In this document: in pieces, positions 50,573-60,171 of the stretch
How the letters are laid out: each line of letters opens with the position of its first letter
Numbering within the stretch: position 1 is the first letter of the stretch
From: Flavobacterium sp.
Lineage (GTDB): Bacteria > Bacteroidota > Bacteroidia > Flavobacteriales > Flavobacteriaceae
Assembly (NCBI RefSeq): GCF_030146175.1
Contig: NZ_JASLCE010000043.1
Coordinates: 1-64,000, forward strand
Length of the DNA stretch: 64,000 bases
Direction: 5' to 3'
Position numbers and translations under genes: made by a program
The notes under the pieces: generated by a model
Database searches by the model: none
The model's input: the letters and a program-made list of their open reading frames with translations, nothing else
What the model was told of the DNA's origin: nothing

Positions 50573-50605
50573 CACACCATTACAAATTACTAAAAAAGAA
50601 AAACG

Positions 50606-51511
50606 ATGTATTTTATAGACCCACATATTCACATGGTATCCAGAACAACTGATGATTACCAGGCCATGCGCGCAGCCGGAATAGTAGCCGTAATCGAACC
50701 CGCTTTTTGGTTGGGACAACCCCGAACCGAAGCCGGATCGTTTAAAGATTATTTCAGTACGCTAATCGGTTGGGAACGCTTCCGCGCGTCGCAATTTGGA
50801 ATCAAGCATTATTGTACGATGGGACTCAACTCCAAAGAAGCCAATAACGAAGCACTGGCCGAGCAGGTAATGGAATTATTACCGTTGTTTGCCGGAAAAG
50901 AAGGCGTAGTTGCCATTGGCGAAATTGGGTATGACGACCAAACACCTGCAGAAGACAAATATTTCAGACAACAAATAGAACTGGCGTTATTGTTTAACCT
51001 TCCGGTAATGGTGCATACGCCACACCGCGACAAAATCAACGGAACCATCCGAAGTATGGATGTACTCGAAGAGCACGGTATTCCGCCCCATATGGTTGTA
51101 ATTGATCATAACAACGAAGAAACCGTAAAACACGTATTGGATCGAGGTTACTGGGCTGCATTTACCATTTATCCGAATACCAAAATGGGGAACGAACGAA
51201 TGGTTGAAATCGTAAAACAATACGGTTCCGAAAGAATTATTGTCGACAGTTCAGCCGATTGGGGAGTAAGCGATCCGCTATCCGTACCCAAAACAGCCGC
51301 TTTAATGCTGGAAAGAGGTATATCCAAGGAAGATGTACACCTGACCTGCTATAAAAATGCCTTATCGGCCTATTCGCAAAGCGGACAAATGAAAGAAGAC
51401 GACTGGAAAAAAGAAATGATCGTAGAACAGTCGGCTTTGTATGACGGTAGCGGAATCCTGAGAGGACAGGATGCTAAAGTGATATCGTTTTCGAATATCG
51501 TTGATAATTAA
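50606..51511 (+). CDS. eboB: EboB, TatD-like metal-dependent hydrolase
   Basis: 301 residues of the amidohydrolase/TatD superfamily. Metal site: DPHIH near residue 5-9, AIGEIGYD near 110, MVHTPHRDK near 136, VIDHNNEE and VDSSADWG. The site is complete, so it is probably an active hydrolase; substrate unknown. This protein carries the EboB-specific ending rather than that of TatD DNases. It is 33 bases after eboA. Confidence 0.9.
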   Translation: MYFIDPHIHMVSRTTDDYQAMRAAGIVAVIEPAFWLGQPRTEAGSFKDYFSTLIGWERFRASQFGIKHYCTMGLNSKEANNEALAEQVMELLPLFAGKEGVVAIGEIGYDDQTPAEDKYFRQQIELALLFNLPVMVHTPHRDKINGTIRSMDVLEEHGIPPHMVVIDHNNEETVKHVLDRGYWAAFTIYPNTKMGNERMVEIVKQYGSERIIVDSSADWGVSDPLSVPKTAALMLERGISKEDVHLTCYKNALSAYSQSGQMKEDDWKKEMIVEQSALYDGSGILRGQDAKVISFSNIVDN

Positions 51512-51519
51512 TAGGTACT

Positions 51520-52410
51520 ATGAAATTATATTATTATCTGACGTTAATGCGCCCGGCCAATATCATGACGGCTTTATCCGATATTTTGGGCGGCGTGGCA
51601 ATTTCCGGTTTCCTTATCGCAACCGATTGGGAAACAACGTCGTGGAGTAGTGTCGGATGGTTATTGCTGGCTACCATTGGCCTTTATGCCGGTGGAATCG
51701 TTTTTAATGATGTTTTCGATCTTAAAGAAGATCGTATCAATCGTCCGGAAAGGATTTTACCAAGCGGAAAAGTCTCCGTTACAGAAGCAGTCGTATTAGG
51801 AATGTTGCTTTTTGTTATCGGAATTATAGCCGCCTTACTGGTTTCGGTAACCAGCGGTATTTTAGCTTTGATCATTATGGTATTGGCTTTAACATACGAT
51901 ATAATCGGTAAACACCATTCGTTTCTGGGACCATTAAATATGGGACTTTGCCGGGGCGGAAATTTATTACTCGGCATGAGTATTATGCCCGAAAATATGT
52001 TCCGTGACTGGTATGTAGTGATCATCCCAGTCTTGTTTATTGCTGCGATAACATTAACCGGACAAAAAGAAGTAAGTGGAAACAACAAAACCTCCATTTT
52101 GCTTGCCATGCTTTTGGACGCGGTAGTCGTGGTGCTATTTATCGGGATAAGCCAATACGGTAATCTCAATTTAAAAATTGCCGCACCGTTTCTGGTACTT
52201 TGGTACGGTGTTAACTTTTTTGCCAAGTATAAAGCCTATAAAAACAACCAACCCGATTGGATCAAAAAAGCCGTAAAAACAGGCGTATTGTCACTAATCG
52301 TACTCAATGCCTGTTATATCGCCGGATTTGCAGACTGGAATTATGCACTTCCGGTTTTATTGTTATTGCCATTATCCGTTTTACTGGCGCGGAAATTTGC
52401 CGTAACCTGA
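51520..52410 (+). CDS. eboC: EboC, UbiA-family prenyltransferase
   Basis: 296 residues, about nine membrane helices. First Asp-rich motif FNDVFDLKEDRINRPERILP near 67-86 and the second region TYDIIGKHHSFLGPLNMGLC near 128-147 (only one clear Asp, D130). UbiA enzymes attach a prenyl or polyprenyl chain to an aromatic or polar acceptor in the membrane. In this cluster that would be the lipid-linking step. Confidence 0.92.
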   Translation: MKLYYYLTLMRPANIMTALSDILGGVAISGFLIATDWETTSWSSVGWLLLATIGLYAGGIVFNDVFDLKEDRINRPERILPSGKVSVTEAVVLGMLLFVIGIIAALLVSVTSGILALIIMVLALTYDIIGKHHSFLGPLNMGLCRGGNLLLGMSIMPENMFRDWYVVIIPVLFIAAITLTGQKEVSGNNKTSILLAMLLDAVVVVLFIGISQYGNLNLKIAAPFLVLWYGVNFFAKYKAYKNNQPDWIKKAVKTGVLSLIVLNACYIAGFADWNYALPVLLLLPLSVLLARKFAVT

Positions 52411-52433
52411 TGTCCAATTTAATACGATGACTT

Positions 52434-53594
52434 ATGTATAAAGCCCAAAATATCCGTCAGCATTTTCAGGTAGAATACCACTACGATGTTGTTTTTACCC
52501 GAAATGTCTTTAAAACCGACAATAAAGAACTAATCAACATCATTAAAACCGATAATCCCAAAATAGTGGTGGTTATCGAAAGAGATATCGCTGTTTATCA
52601 TCCGAACATCATTAACGACATATCCGATTATTTCCAGTTGCACACTGTCGATAGCAGTATATTGATTGTACGAGGCGGTGAAAACATTAAAAACGACGAT
52701 CATACTATTGAAGAAATATTACAGTTAATTCACAACAACCAAATCGACAGGCATTCCTATCTGATTGCCATTGGAGGTGGCGCCGTACTGGATGCCGCCG
52801 GATATGCCGCTGCAATCGCACACCGCGGGATTCGTCTGATTCGCGTTCCGACTACGGTATTGTCGCAAAACGATTCGGGTGTAGGCGTAAAAACCAGTGT
52901 CAACTACTTTGGGAAAAAGAACTTTCTGGGAACCTTTTCGCCGCCGTATGCTGTTATAAACGATTCCTGTTTTTTGGAAACGTTGGATGACAGAAACTGG
53001 CGTTCGGGAATTTCGGAAGCGGTAAAAGTAGCCTTGATTAAAGACGCGGCTTTTTTTAACTGGATTGCACAAAATACCGAGGCGTTAAACGAACGGAATA
53101 TGTCGGTTATGGAACAATTGATTTTCCGTTGTGCCCAATTGCATATCGAACATATCGGAACGGCAGGTGATCCGTTTGAAAAAGGCTCGTCACGACCGTT
53201 GGATTTCGGACATTGGGCCGCCCATAAACTCGAATATTTGTCCGGATATGAAGTGCTTCATGGAGAAGCCGTTGCTATTGGAATCGCACTGGATGCGGTA
53301 TATTCCTATAAAACCGGACGACTGCAAGAAGATGCGTTACAACGCATTCTGACCTGTTTAACAGATTTAGGCTTTGATATTTTTCACACTTTATTATCGG
53401 ATGAAACCCAAACGGAAATCAATCCGCTATTGTACAAAGGACTTGAAGAATTCAGAGAACATCTGGGAGGAGAACTCACTGTCATGTTGTTAAAAGGCAT
53501 CGGAAGTGGTGAAGAAGTGCACCATATGGAAAAAACGATCCTTTCGCAGGCAGTTCAATATCTGGCAAAATCGAATGTTCTAATTCAGGAATAA
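52434..53594 (+). CDS. eboD: EboD, dehydroquinate-synthase-like sugar phosphate cyclase
   Basis: 386 residues. NAD-binding glycine loop IAIGGGAVLDAAGYAAA, then RVPTTVLSQNDSGVGVKTSVN and KNFLGTFSPP, the carboxylate in SGISEAVKVALIKD, and the zinc histidines in FGHWAAHKLEYL and VLHGEAVAIG. Motifs of the dehydroquinate synthase fold are all kept, but GHTxxHAxE has become GHWAAHKLE. This marks the Ebo branch, which may use a sugar phosphate other than DAHP. Confidence 0.92.
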   Translation: MYKAQNIRQHFQVEYHYDVVFTRNVFKTDNKELINIIKTDNPKIVVVIERDIAVYHPNIINDISDYFQLHTVDSSILIVRGGENIKNDDHTIEEILQLIHNNQIDRHSYLIAIGGGAVLDAAGYAAAIAHRGIRLIRVPTTVLSQNDSGVGVKTSVNYFGKKNFLGTFSPPYAVINDSCFLETLDDRNWRSGISEAVKVALIKDAAFFNWIAQNTEALNERNMSVMEQLIFRCAQLHIEHIGTAGDPFEKGSSRPLDFGHWAAHKLEYLSGYEVLHGEAVAIGIALDAVYSYKTGRLQEDALQRILTCLTDLGFDIFHTLLSDETQTEINPLLYKGLEEFREHLGGELTVMLLKGIGSGEEVHHMEKTILSQAVQYLAKSNVLIQE

Positions 53595-53595
53595 A

Positions 53596-54891
53596 ATGAA
53601 AATCAGGAACAACGCCCATTTGAGTTATTGTACCAACATTCATTCCGGGGAAACCTGGGAGGAAGTGTTTGCAAATTTAAAGCGCTATACGCTCGACGTA
53701 AAATCGAAAATGGCCGTAGGAAAACCTTTTGGAATCGGATTGCGATTATCCAATGAAAGTGCGTTAACATTACAACAGGAAGAAAACCTGACAGCGTTCC
53801 GGCAATGGCTGTTGGAAAACGATGTTTACGTATTTACAATTAACGGTTTTCCGTATGGCAATTTCCACAAACAGGAAGTAAAAGACCGCGTGCATTCGCC
53901 CGACTGGTTACATCAGGAACGAGTGGATTATACCCGTTTATTATTTGACCTGTTGGCACAATTGGTTCCAAAAGAAATTTGCGGAGGCATATCCACTTCG
54001 CCACTTTCCTATAAATACTGGTTTAAAGAGGAAACGGAACGGGAAGAAGCCAAAAAGAAAAGTTGTCTGCAGCTGATTACTATTGTAACGCATCTGATCG
54101 GTTTGCAAAAAACAACCGGAAAGAAAATGCACCTTGATATCGAACCGGAACCGGACGGATTACTAGAAAATACCGATGATTTTATTGATTTTTTCCAGAA
54201 CTACCTGTTAAAAGAAGGCGTAACCGAATTGGTAAAAAAGATAAAATGTACCGGAGCAGAAGCGCGCAATTATATCCGCGAACACATCCAATTGTGTTAT
54301 GATGTTTGCCATTTTGCTGTCGCTTTTGAAAAACCGGAAGAAGTAATCCGCATCATGGAAGCCAACAGGATAAAAATCGGAAAGATACAAATCAGTGCTG
54401 CTTTAAAATGCGATATAGCCTCCGAAGCAGACCGGGAAGCACTTTCCGCACGCCTGCAACAATTTGACGAACCGGTTTATTTGCATCAGGCGGTAATCCG
54501 GACTAAATCGGGAGCCTTATTAAAATTTCCCGATCTAAGACAAGGTATCACCAACATGATGGAATGCGATTCCGAAGAACTTCGAACCCATTTTCATGTA
54601 CCGATATTTCTGTCGGATTATCAGGGATTACAGTCCACACAGGAAGACATTAGTAAAGCGTTGCAACTTTGGTCGAAAAAACCGTATTCGACCCATCTGG
54701 AAGTCGAAACCTATACCTGGGACGTATTGCCATCGCAACTGCAAATGCATTTAACCGATGCGATACACCGGGAACTATCCTGGGTTTTAATGCAGCTTGA
54801 AACAGAACATTCAACCGTAATAAAAGCAGTAAAAAATGCAGCAAACAGCAGTCATAAACATAGTAGGGCTTACGTCCGGTTTACTCAATAA
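53596..54891 (+). CDS. eboE: EboE, TIM-barrel metabolite traffic protein
   Basis: 431 residues with a xylose-isomerase-like barrel. The group's signature HLSYCTNIHSGETWEEV is at residues 8-24. Catalytic-type residues: LDIEPEPDG near 179 and YDVCHFAVAFEKPEE near 235, metal-binding as in sugar isomerases. The gene starts one base after eboD ends and overlaps eboF by 56 bases. Confidence 0.92.
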   Translation: MKIRNNAHLSYCTNIHSGETWEEVFANLKRYTLDVKSKMAVGKPFGIGLRLSNESALTLQQEENLTAFRQWLLENDVYVFTINGFPYGNFHKQEVKDRVHSPDWLHQERVDYTRLLFDLLAQLVPKEICGGISTSPLSYKYWFKEETEREEAKKKSCLQLITIVTHLIGLQKTTGKKMHLDIEPEPDGLLENTDDFIDFFQNYLLKEGVTELVKKIKCTGAEARNYIREHIQLCYDVCHFAVAFEKPEEVIRIMEANRIKIGKIQISAALKCDIASEADREALSARLQQFDEPVYLHQAVIRTKSGALLKFPDLRQGITNMMECDSEELRTHFHVPIFLSDYQGLQSTQEDISKALQLWSKKPYSTHLEVETYTWDVLPSQLQMHLTDAIHRELSWVLMQLETEHSTVIKAVKNAANSSHKHSRAYVRFTQ

Positions 54892-56260
54892 CGAAACACT
54901 TTTTTTAAGCCGATGGATAAAAGAAAAAGCGGCTAAAAGTAGTATAGAGCCGGTTTTTCCGGCTTTAACCTGTTCGGCACAGGCCACCTATTTAACCGGG
55001 AAATGGCCATCGGAACACGGTATCGTGGGTAATGGATGGTATTTTCGGGACGAAGCCGAAGTAAAATTATGGCGGCAATCCAATAAACTGGTTCAGGCAC
55101 CCAAAATCTGGGATAGGGCCAAAGCGATCAATCCGGAATTTACCTGTGCCAATATGTTCTGGTGGTATAATATGTATTCCAATGCCGATTTTTCGGTAAC
55201 ACCACGACCGCAATATTGGGCCGACGGACAGAAAAAACCGGATTGTTACAGTCAACCGGCAGATCTTCGCGATCGCTTGCAGCAAGCGTTGGGAACCTTT
55301 CCACTTTTTGATTTCTGGGGACCGAAAACCTCTGTAAAGTCCAGTAAATGGATCGCCGATGCTTCCAAATTGGTACAGGAATGGCATAATCCGACATTAA
55401 TGTTGATCTATCTTCCGCATTTGGATTATTGTTGTCAGAAATTCGAACAGGGATCGTCGGAAATTACGAAGGATATCAAAGAAATTGATGCTGTTTGTGA
55501 AGACTTGATCCTGTTTTTTGAAAAAAAGGGAGTCAACCCGATTATCGTATCGGAATATGGAATTACCAATGTTAGTAATCCGATTCATGTGAATAGGGTA
55601 TTACGCGACAACGGCTATATCACCATCCGCGAAGAAAGAGGACTCGAACTGTTGGATGCCGGACAATCATCGGCATTTGCGTTGGCCGATCATCAGATTG
55701 CCCATGTATATGTAAAAGATCCGTCGCAGATTGCCACAGTAAAAACCTTATTGGAAACCATTCCGGGCATAGAACGTGTATTGGACGAAAAAGGTAAAAA
55801 AGAGTATAACATCAACCACGAAAGAGCCGGAGAACTGGTTTGTATCGCTGATAAAGACAGTTGGTTTACCTATTATTACTGGGAAGACGATCATCGCGCG
55901 CCGGATTTTGCCCGAACGGTCGACATCCATAAAAAACCGGGTTATGATCCGGTGGAAATGTTTTTTGATCGGGAAAAGAAAATGCTCTTTCCGCGAATTG
56001 CGATAAAATTACTTCGCAAAAAACTCGGATTCCGAACCGTCATGGATTTGATTTCCCTTGATGCCGGACTGGTAAAAGGTTCGCACGGACGAATAGATAC
56101 GGATGATGCGGATAAACCGGTTTTTATCAGTAAATCCGTCACGAAAGAAAAAATAAGCGGTATCGATGTTTGTCCGCTTATTTTGGAAGCCATATTTGGC
56201 GAAGATGCCCGGAAAGCACAACAAACAGAACGCATTAAAGAAAAAGAATTAACCGATTAA
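54836..56260 (+). CDS. eboF: EboF, alkaline phosphatase/nucleotide pyrophosphatase-like
   Basis: 474 residues of the phosphodiesterase/NPP superfamily. Nucleophile threonine in FPALTCSAQATYLTG; metal residues in PHLDYCCQKF, SEYGITNV and ADHQIAHVY; late motif GSHGRI. The usual first Asp-Gly of NPP enzymes is Val-Gly (NIVGLTSG), so the metal site differs; I recall this in other members of the branch, not checked. It overlaps eboE by 56 bases and the N-terminal strand starts at its ATG, so the overlap is real. Confidence 0.88.
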   Translation: MQQTAVINIVGLTSGLLNNETLFLSRWIKEKAAKSSIEPVFPALTCSAQATYLTGKWPSEHGIVGNGWYFRDEAEVKLWRQSNKLVQAPKIWDRAKAINPEFTCANMFWWYNMYSNADFSVTPRPQYWADGQKKPDCYSQPADLRDRLQQALGTFPLFDFWGPKTSVKSSKWIADASKLVQEWHNPTLMLIYLPHLDYCCQKFEQGSSEITKDIKEIDAVCEDLILFFEKKGVNPIIVSEYGITNVSNPIHVNRVLRDNGYITIREERGLELLDAGQSSAFALADHQIAHVYVKDPSQIATVKTLLETIPGIERVLDEKGKKEYNINHERAGELVCIADKDSWFTYYYWEDDHRAPDFARTVDIHKKPGYDPVEMFFDREKKMLFPRIAIKLLRKKLGFRTVMDLISLDAGLVKGSHGRIDTDDADKPVFISKSVTKEKISGIDVCPLILEAIFGEDARKAQQTERIKEKELTD

Positions 56261-56271
56261 AAACGAAAGCC

Positions 56272-56694
56272 ATGATTTTTAAAGAAGTAAAACAGCAGCA
56301 AAAAATGGTGATCAAACTATCTGTCAGCAATATGCCGGTTTCCGAAAAATTCTATACCGAAAAGTTAGGATTTAAAGTACAGTCGGATTACACGATCAAC
56401 AAAGGCGGGACTTTTGAAAACGACTCTTATTTACAACTGTTACACGATGATATGGATACCGTAGCAATAGGATTGTTTAAAGATATTGACAAACCGCTAC
56501 AACCCGAAGAAACCGGAACAGCGCCTACTTTTATTGTTAGTGATATTGTAAAAACCAGAGAACATTTACTAGCGGAAGGTATAACTGTAAGTGAAATCGT
56601 TGCCAATACATCCGACAAAGGATATATTGATCATTTTGCATTTTTTTCCGATCCGGATAATAATACACTGGCCATTCGCCAGAATATGAATTAA
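56272..56694 (+). CDS. VOC/glyoxalase-fold protein ending the ebo operon
   Basis: 140 residues. Two beta-alpha-beta-beta-beta units: IKLSVSNMPVSEKFYTEKLGFKV at the start and APTFIVSDIVKTREHLLAEGI in the middle, ending with HFAFFSDPDNNTLAI. This is the bleomycin-resistance/dioxygenase fold. Metal residues are not clear. It follows eboF by 11 bases, so it is co-transcribed; it could be a tailoring or binding enzyme for the pathway product. Not part of the usual ebo set. Confidence 0.85.
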   Translation: MIFKEVKQQQKMVIKLSVSNMPVSEKFYTEKLGFKVQSDYTINKGGTFENDSYLQLLHDDMDTVAIGLFKDIDKPLQPEETGTAPTFIVSDIVKTREHLLAEGITVSEIVANTSDKGYIDHFAFFSDPDNNTLAIRQNMN

Positions 56695-56715
56695 TTGAAT
56701 AGCGTAAAACCAATT

Positions 56716-56743
56716 GATAAAGCTTCCAAATGGGAGCTTTATC
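56716..56743 (+). terminator. Terminator of the VioB-ebo operon
   Basis: GATAAAGCTTCC and GGGAGCTTTATC arms (one G.U pair), AAAT loop, T run. Confidence 0.88.
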
Positions 56744-56822
56744 TTTTTAGTATTCCCGATTTTAAGTAATATTTAACAACCATTTTAAGAAAGTTATTAT
56801 TTTTATTTAGTCTAAATATTGG

Positions 56823-56830
56823 TAATTTTG
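56823..56830 (+). promoter_or_regulatory. Promoter -7 element of the outer-membrane receptor gene; decides the start
   Basis: TAATTTTG, exact TAnnTTTG match. It lies inside the longest frame (from TTG 56819), so translation starts downstream at GTG 56852. Confidence 0.6.
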
Positions 56831-56851
56831 TCCGCAATAAACTACAAAACC

Positions 56852-59284
56852 GTGAGACAATTTTACCTATTACTACTGGTTGTATGCAGCCAGTGTGCTA
56901 TATACGCCCAGGAAACGTCAACAACGCTAGCCGGTAAAGTCGCTAGTGAAACCTTACCGATGGAATTTGTAAACATCGTAATACTCGATTGGGAAACCAA
57001 AAAAATAGTGAATGGAACGGTAACCGATGCGGATGGCGCTTTTTCATTTACGATTGCACCGGGTACCTATAGCGTTAAAGCCAGCTTTTTAGGATACGAA
57101 AACTACGAATCGCCCGCTATAAAAGTGGAAAGCGGTAACAACCAGATTATCCCTTTGATCAACTTAAAACAGGATGGAAAACTGTTGAATGAAGTCGTTG
57201 TTGAGGCGACAACCAAAAAGCCGTTAATCCAATTGCAATCGGATAAAATCGTGATGAATGTTGAAAACAGCGTACTGTCTGAAGGGAATACCGCATTGGA
57301 ATTGTTGGAAAAAGCACCCGGCGATATGGTCGATAATGACGGGAATATAAGCCTGCGAGGGAAACAAGGGGTTACGATTATGATCAACGATAAAAAGACC
57401 TATTTGTCTCAACAACAGTTAACGAATCTATTAAAAGGAACTTCGTCATCTTCTATTAGTGCTATAGAAGTAATTACAAACCCTTCGGCCAAATATGATG
57501 CTGCGGGAAATGCCGGAGTGATCAATATCAAACTTAAAAAGAATGCCCGTAACGGATTTAACGGTTCGGTAAATGCCAACTATGGACGTGGCCGTAAAAA
57601 CCGTTTCGGCAGTGGATTAAACCTGAATTATAAAACCGGAAAATACAATTTATACGGAAGTTATGATCAATACTATCGGGGCGAAAGTGAAACTTTTACT
57701 TTCGATCGTAGTTTCTATACCGATGCTTCCCGGCAAAGACTCGATAAAGTATCCAATCAGTACAGTGTAACGGACGAACCGTTAAAGACCAACAATTTTA
57801 AAGCCGGATTGGAATATGATCTTTCCGAGCATACGTTTGTTGGCTTTAAAGTGAGCGGGGATATCGGTAGTTATACGAACAATAGTATGTCGGAAAACAA
57901 GGTTCGTTCGGCCGATTCAAGTCTGCTGTCGGATGCGCTCACCAATAACCATAACTATTCCAAATGGAACAGTATGAGTTATAACGGTAGCTTTTTACAC
58001 AAATTTGACAATGAAAAACAGGAAATCAGCGCGGATGTCGATTATACCCATTCCCGTTTTCGGGACAATGCGCTGCTGGCTACCCAATTTAATCCGACAC
58101 CGGTACAGAGTGCTTATGAATCAACAAGAAGAGGAATGACACCTTCGAGTACCACTATTTTTGTAGCGAAAGCCGATTATGTATATCGGGTAAAAGAAAA
58201 ACTGTCATTTGAAGCCGGTTGGAAAAGCAGCTTTGTAAAATCGGATAATGATGTGCGTTACGATACGATTTCCGGTGGTAACTGGGCGATTGATCACGGA
58301 ACGACCAACCATTTTATTTATAAGGAACAGATCCATGCCGGTTATATCAACTACAAACAGAGCTTCGGATTTATCGATGTTCAGGCCGGATTGCGTGCCG
58401 AACATACCATTGCGGAAGGGAATCAGGTTACGATGAACTCCGTTGTAAAAAGAAATTATACGCAGTTGTTCCCAAGTCTGTTTCTAAAAAAGAATATCGG
58501 CGAAGCGCATACCGTTCAATTGTCGTATAGCAGACGAATCGACCGACCGGATTATTATGATCTGAACCCGTTCCGTTTTTTTAGGGATCCGTTTATTTTT
58601 TATGAAGGAAACCCATATTTACAACCGGAGTTAACCCATTCGGTAGAATGGGGCTATTCGTTTCGAAGTAAGCATATGATCAACTTTTTTTACAGTACAA
58701 CCAGTGATGTTATTGTAGATGCAATCACTCAAATTGACAATACCAATACTACAATATTGCGTTCCGAGAACCTGAGTACGCGAAAAAATTACGGAATGAG
58801 TCTGACATCTTCGGTAAAACTAACCCGTTGGTGGGATTCGAGCAGTTTTCTAAATCTCTACCGAAATGAATTTAGTGGTGAACAAAACGAAACCGATATC
58901 GCGACCGGAATATGGAGTTATACAATTAATTCGCAACACAGTCTGAGGTTTAAAAAAGGCTTGTCCTCGGAATTTAGTTTCCAGTACAATTCCCGATCGA
59001 TATACAGTACGTTCGAGCGCAAGGATTTCTTTGTCGTTTCGGCCGGTATCCAGAAAAAGCTGTTTTCGGATAAAGCGACGGTAAAACTGGCGGTAAATGA
59101 TATTTTTAAAAGCCGACGGTTTTATAGAACCATGCAGTTTAACAATATCAACATGAAAGAAAACATCAATCTGGACAGCCGTATTCTAAACGTTTCTTTT
59201 ACCTATAATTTTGGTGATCAAAGTCAGTCGGCACGGAAGATAAACATCGAAGACGACGAAACTAAAAAACGAATGAAAAATTAA
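56852..59284 (+). CDS. TonB-dependent receptor-like outer-membrane protein (OMP beta-barrel family)
   Basis: About 810 residues, starting with GTG (VRQFYLLLLVVCSQCAIYAQE, a signal peptide). Residues about 25-110 are a carboxypeptidase-regulatory-like domain (TDADGAFSFTIAPGTYSVKA), then a plug-like domain (LEKAPGDMVDNDGNISLRG, IEVITNPSAKYDAAGNAGVINIK), then a large barrel ending VSFTYNFGD. It lacks a TonB box that I can see. The barrel style (OMP_b-brl_3) is common in Bacteroidota without SusD. The ligand is unknown. Confidence 0.88.
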   Translation: MRQFYLLLLVVCSQCAIYAQETSTTLAGKVASETLPMEFVNIVILDWETKKIVNGTVTDADGAFSFTIAPGTYSVKASFLGYENYESPAIKVESGNNQIIPLINLKQDGKLLNEVVVEATTKKPLIQLQSDKIVMNVENSVLSEGNTALELLEKAPGDMVDNDGNISLRGKQGVTIMINDKKTYLSQQQLTNLLKGTSSSSISAIEVITNPSAKYDAAGNAGVINIKLKKNARNGFNGSVNANYGRGRKNRFGSGLNLNYKTGKYNLYGSYDQYYRGESETFTFDRSFYTDASRQRLDKVSNQYSVTDEPLKTNNFKAGLEYDLSEHTFVGFKVSGDIGSYTNNSMSENKVRSADSSLLSDALTNNHNYSKWNSMSYNGSFLHKFDNEKQEISADVDYTHSRFRDNALLATQFNPTPVQSAYESTRRGMTPSSTTIFVAKADYVYRVKEKLSFEAGWKSSFVKSDNDVRYDTISGGNWAIDHGTTNHFIYKEQIHAGYINYKQSFGFIDVQAGLRAEHTIAEGNQVTMNSVVKRNYTQLFPSLFLKKNIGEAHTVQLSYSRRIDRPDYYDLNPFRFFRDPFIFYEGNPYLQPELTHSVEWGYSFRSKHMINFFYSTTSDVIVDAITQIDNTNTTILRSENLSTRKNYGMSLTSSVKLTRWWDSSSFLNLYRNEFSGEQNETDIATGIWSYTINSQHSLRFKKGLSSEFSFQYNSRSIYSTFERKDFFVVSAGIQKKLFSDKATVKLAVNDIFKSRRFYRTMQFNNINMKENINLDSRILNVSFTYNFGDQSQSARKINIEDDETKKRMKN

Positions 59285-59305
59285 ATAAGAGACTACCTTC
59301 GGGAG

Positions 59306-59340
59306 AGCCGCTGTTTCGAAATGATACGGCGGTTTTCTTT
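59306..59340 (+). terminator. Terminator of the outer-membrane receptor gene
   Basis: AGCCGCTGT and ACGGCGGTT arms with two wobble pairs, then TTCTTTTTT. Confidence 0.6.
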
Positions 59341-59415
59341 TTTAGAAAAACTAGCTGTACTATTTGATAATTCACTAAATTGTAGTGGATTAACCGATTT
59401 AAAAAAACGAAAGCT

Positions 59416-59643
59416 ATGGGTTTCTTCAGTCTTAAAACCACCTGGACCAATGCGGAGTTTATCCCGTTAAAGCTGTGTATTGCTGCGGCCTATGTTATCA
59501 TCGGGACGTATTTTCATTCTTTTTTTGAGCACTATTACATCCCGTTATTTGCCCTTTTTGGAATTACCGTTATTTGGTGCGTGACGCTATGGCTACGGAA
59601 AATGAAACAGGAGAATCCGTCGGGCGGAAAAAACGAATTATAG
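59416..59643 (+). CDS. Small two-helix membrane protein
   Basis: 75 residues. Two hydrophobic segments: LKLCIAAAYVIIGTYFHSFF and YIPLFALFGITVIWCVTLWL, then a basic tail. No family recognised. Start ATG 59416 follows an AT-rich leader. Its end overlaps the convergent HdeD gene by 6 bases. Confidence 0.6.
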   Translation: MGFFSLKTTWTNAEFIPLKLCIAAAYVIIGTYFHSFFEHYYIPLFALFGITVIWCVTLWLRKMKQENPSGGKNEL

Positions 59644-60171
59644 AATAGGTTGTATGTTTTGCGGATAAAGCATAATATACAGAATTTTGGAAATCCCGAT
59701 GGTAATAAAACTCAGGGAAGTCCACGTAATTATGGTAATCGCAGCAAAAAGCGGATTCAGAATCAGGAAAAGAGAAAATAGGAATCCCAAGGCTCCGAAA
59801 AGCATATACCAACCCCAATTGTGTCGTTTTAGCGAAAGGAGTTCAAAACCCAGCGCGAATATGGTGGACGAACGGAATAAAAGCATAAAACCGATAAAAT
59901 AGGGAAGTATCATTTCGGAAAGCTCCGGATTGGCCAACAGGCAAATTCCCAATACCAGATCGAGAATACCGGCCGATACGCCCCATCCGTAGCCATATAC
60001 CTTTTCTTTTTGGGTAATATAATACCCCAGTTCTAAAAGACCGTTTACAAGGAAAGTAACACTAAATAAGGTGGCTAGTGCGGCATATGAAGTTACGGGT
60101 GTACAAAACACTCCTATTCCAACTCCGATAAAAAGTAAACCCAATACCAGAAAAATAAGCTTGTTATTCAT
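59638..60171 (-). CDS. HdeD-family (DUF308) membrane protein, copy 2
   Basis: 177 residues with six helices. FLVNGLLELGYYI, GILDLVLGICLLA and LLFRSSTIFALGFEL match the gene at 43671, with a similar length and tryptophan pattern. Same family, not a recent duplication (many changes). Confidence 0.85.
   Translation of the reverse strand: MNNKLIFLVLGLLFIGVGIGVFCTPVTSYAALATLFSVTFLVNGLLELGYYITQKEKVYGYGWGVSAGILDLVLGICLLANPELSEMILPYFIGFMLLFRSSTIFALGFELLSLKRHNWGWYMLFGALGFLFSLFLILNPLFAAITIITWTSLSFITIGISKILYIMLYPQNIQPIL

Noticed and set aside
56819-56851. TTG start of the outer-membrane receptor gene at 56819
   Set aside because: The promoter -7 box is inside this extension; the GTG at 56852 gives a normal signal peptide.
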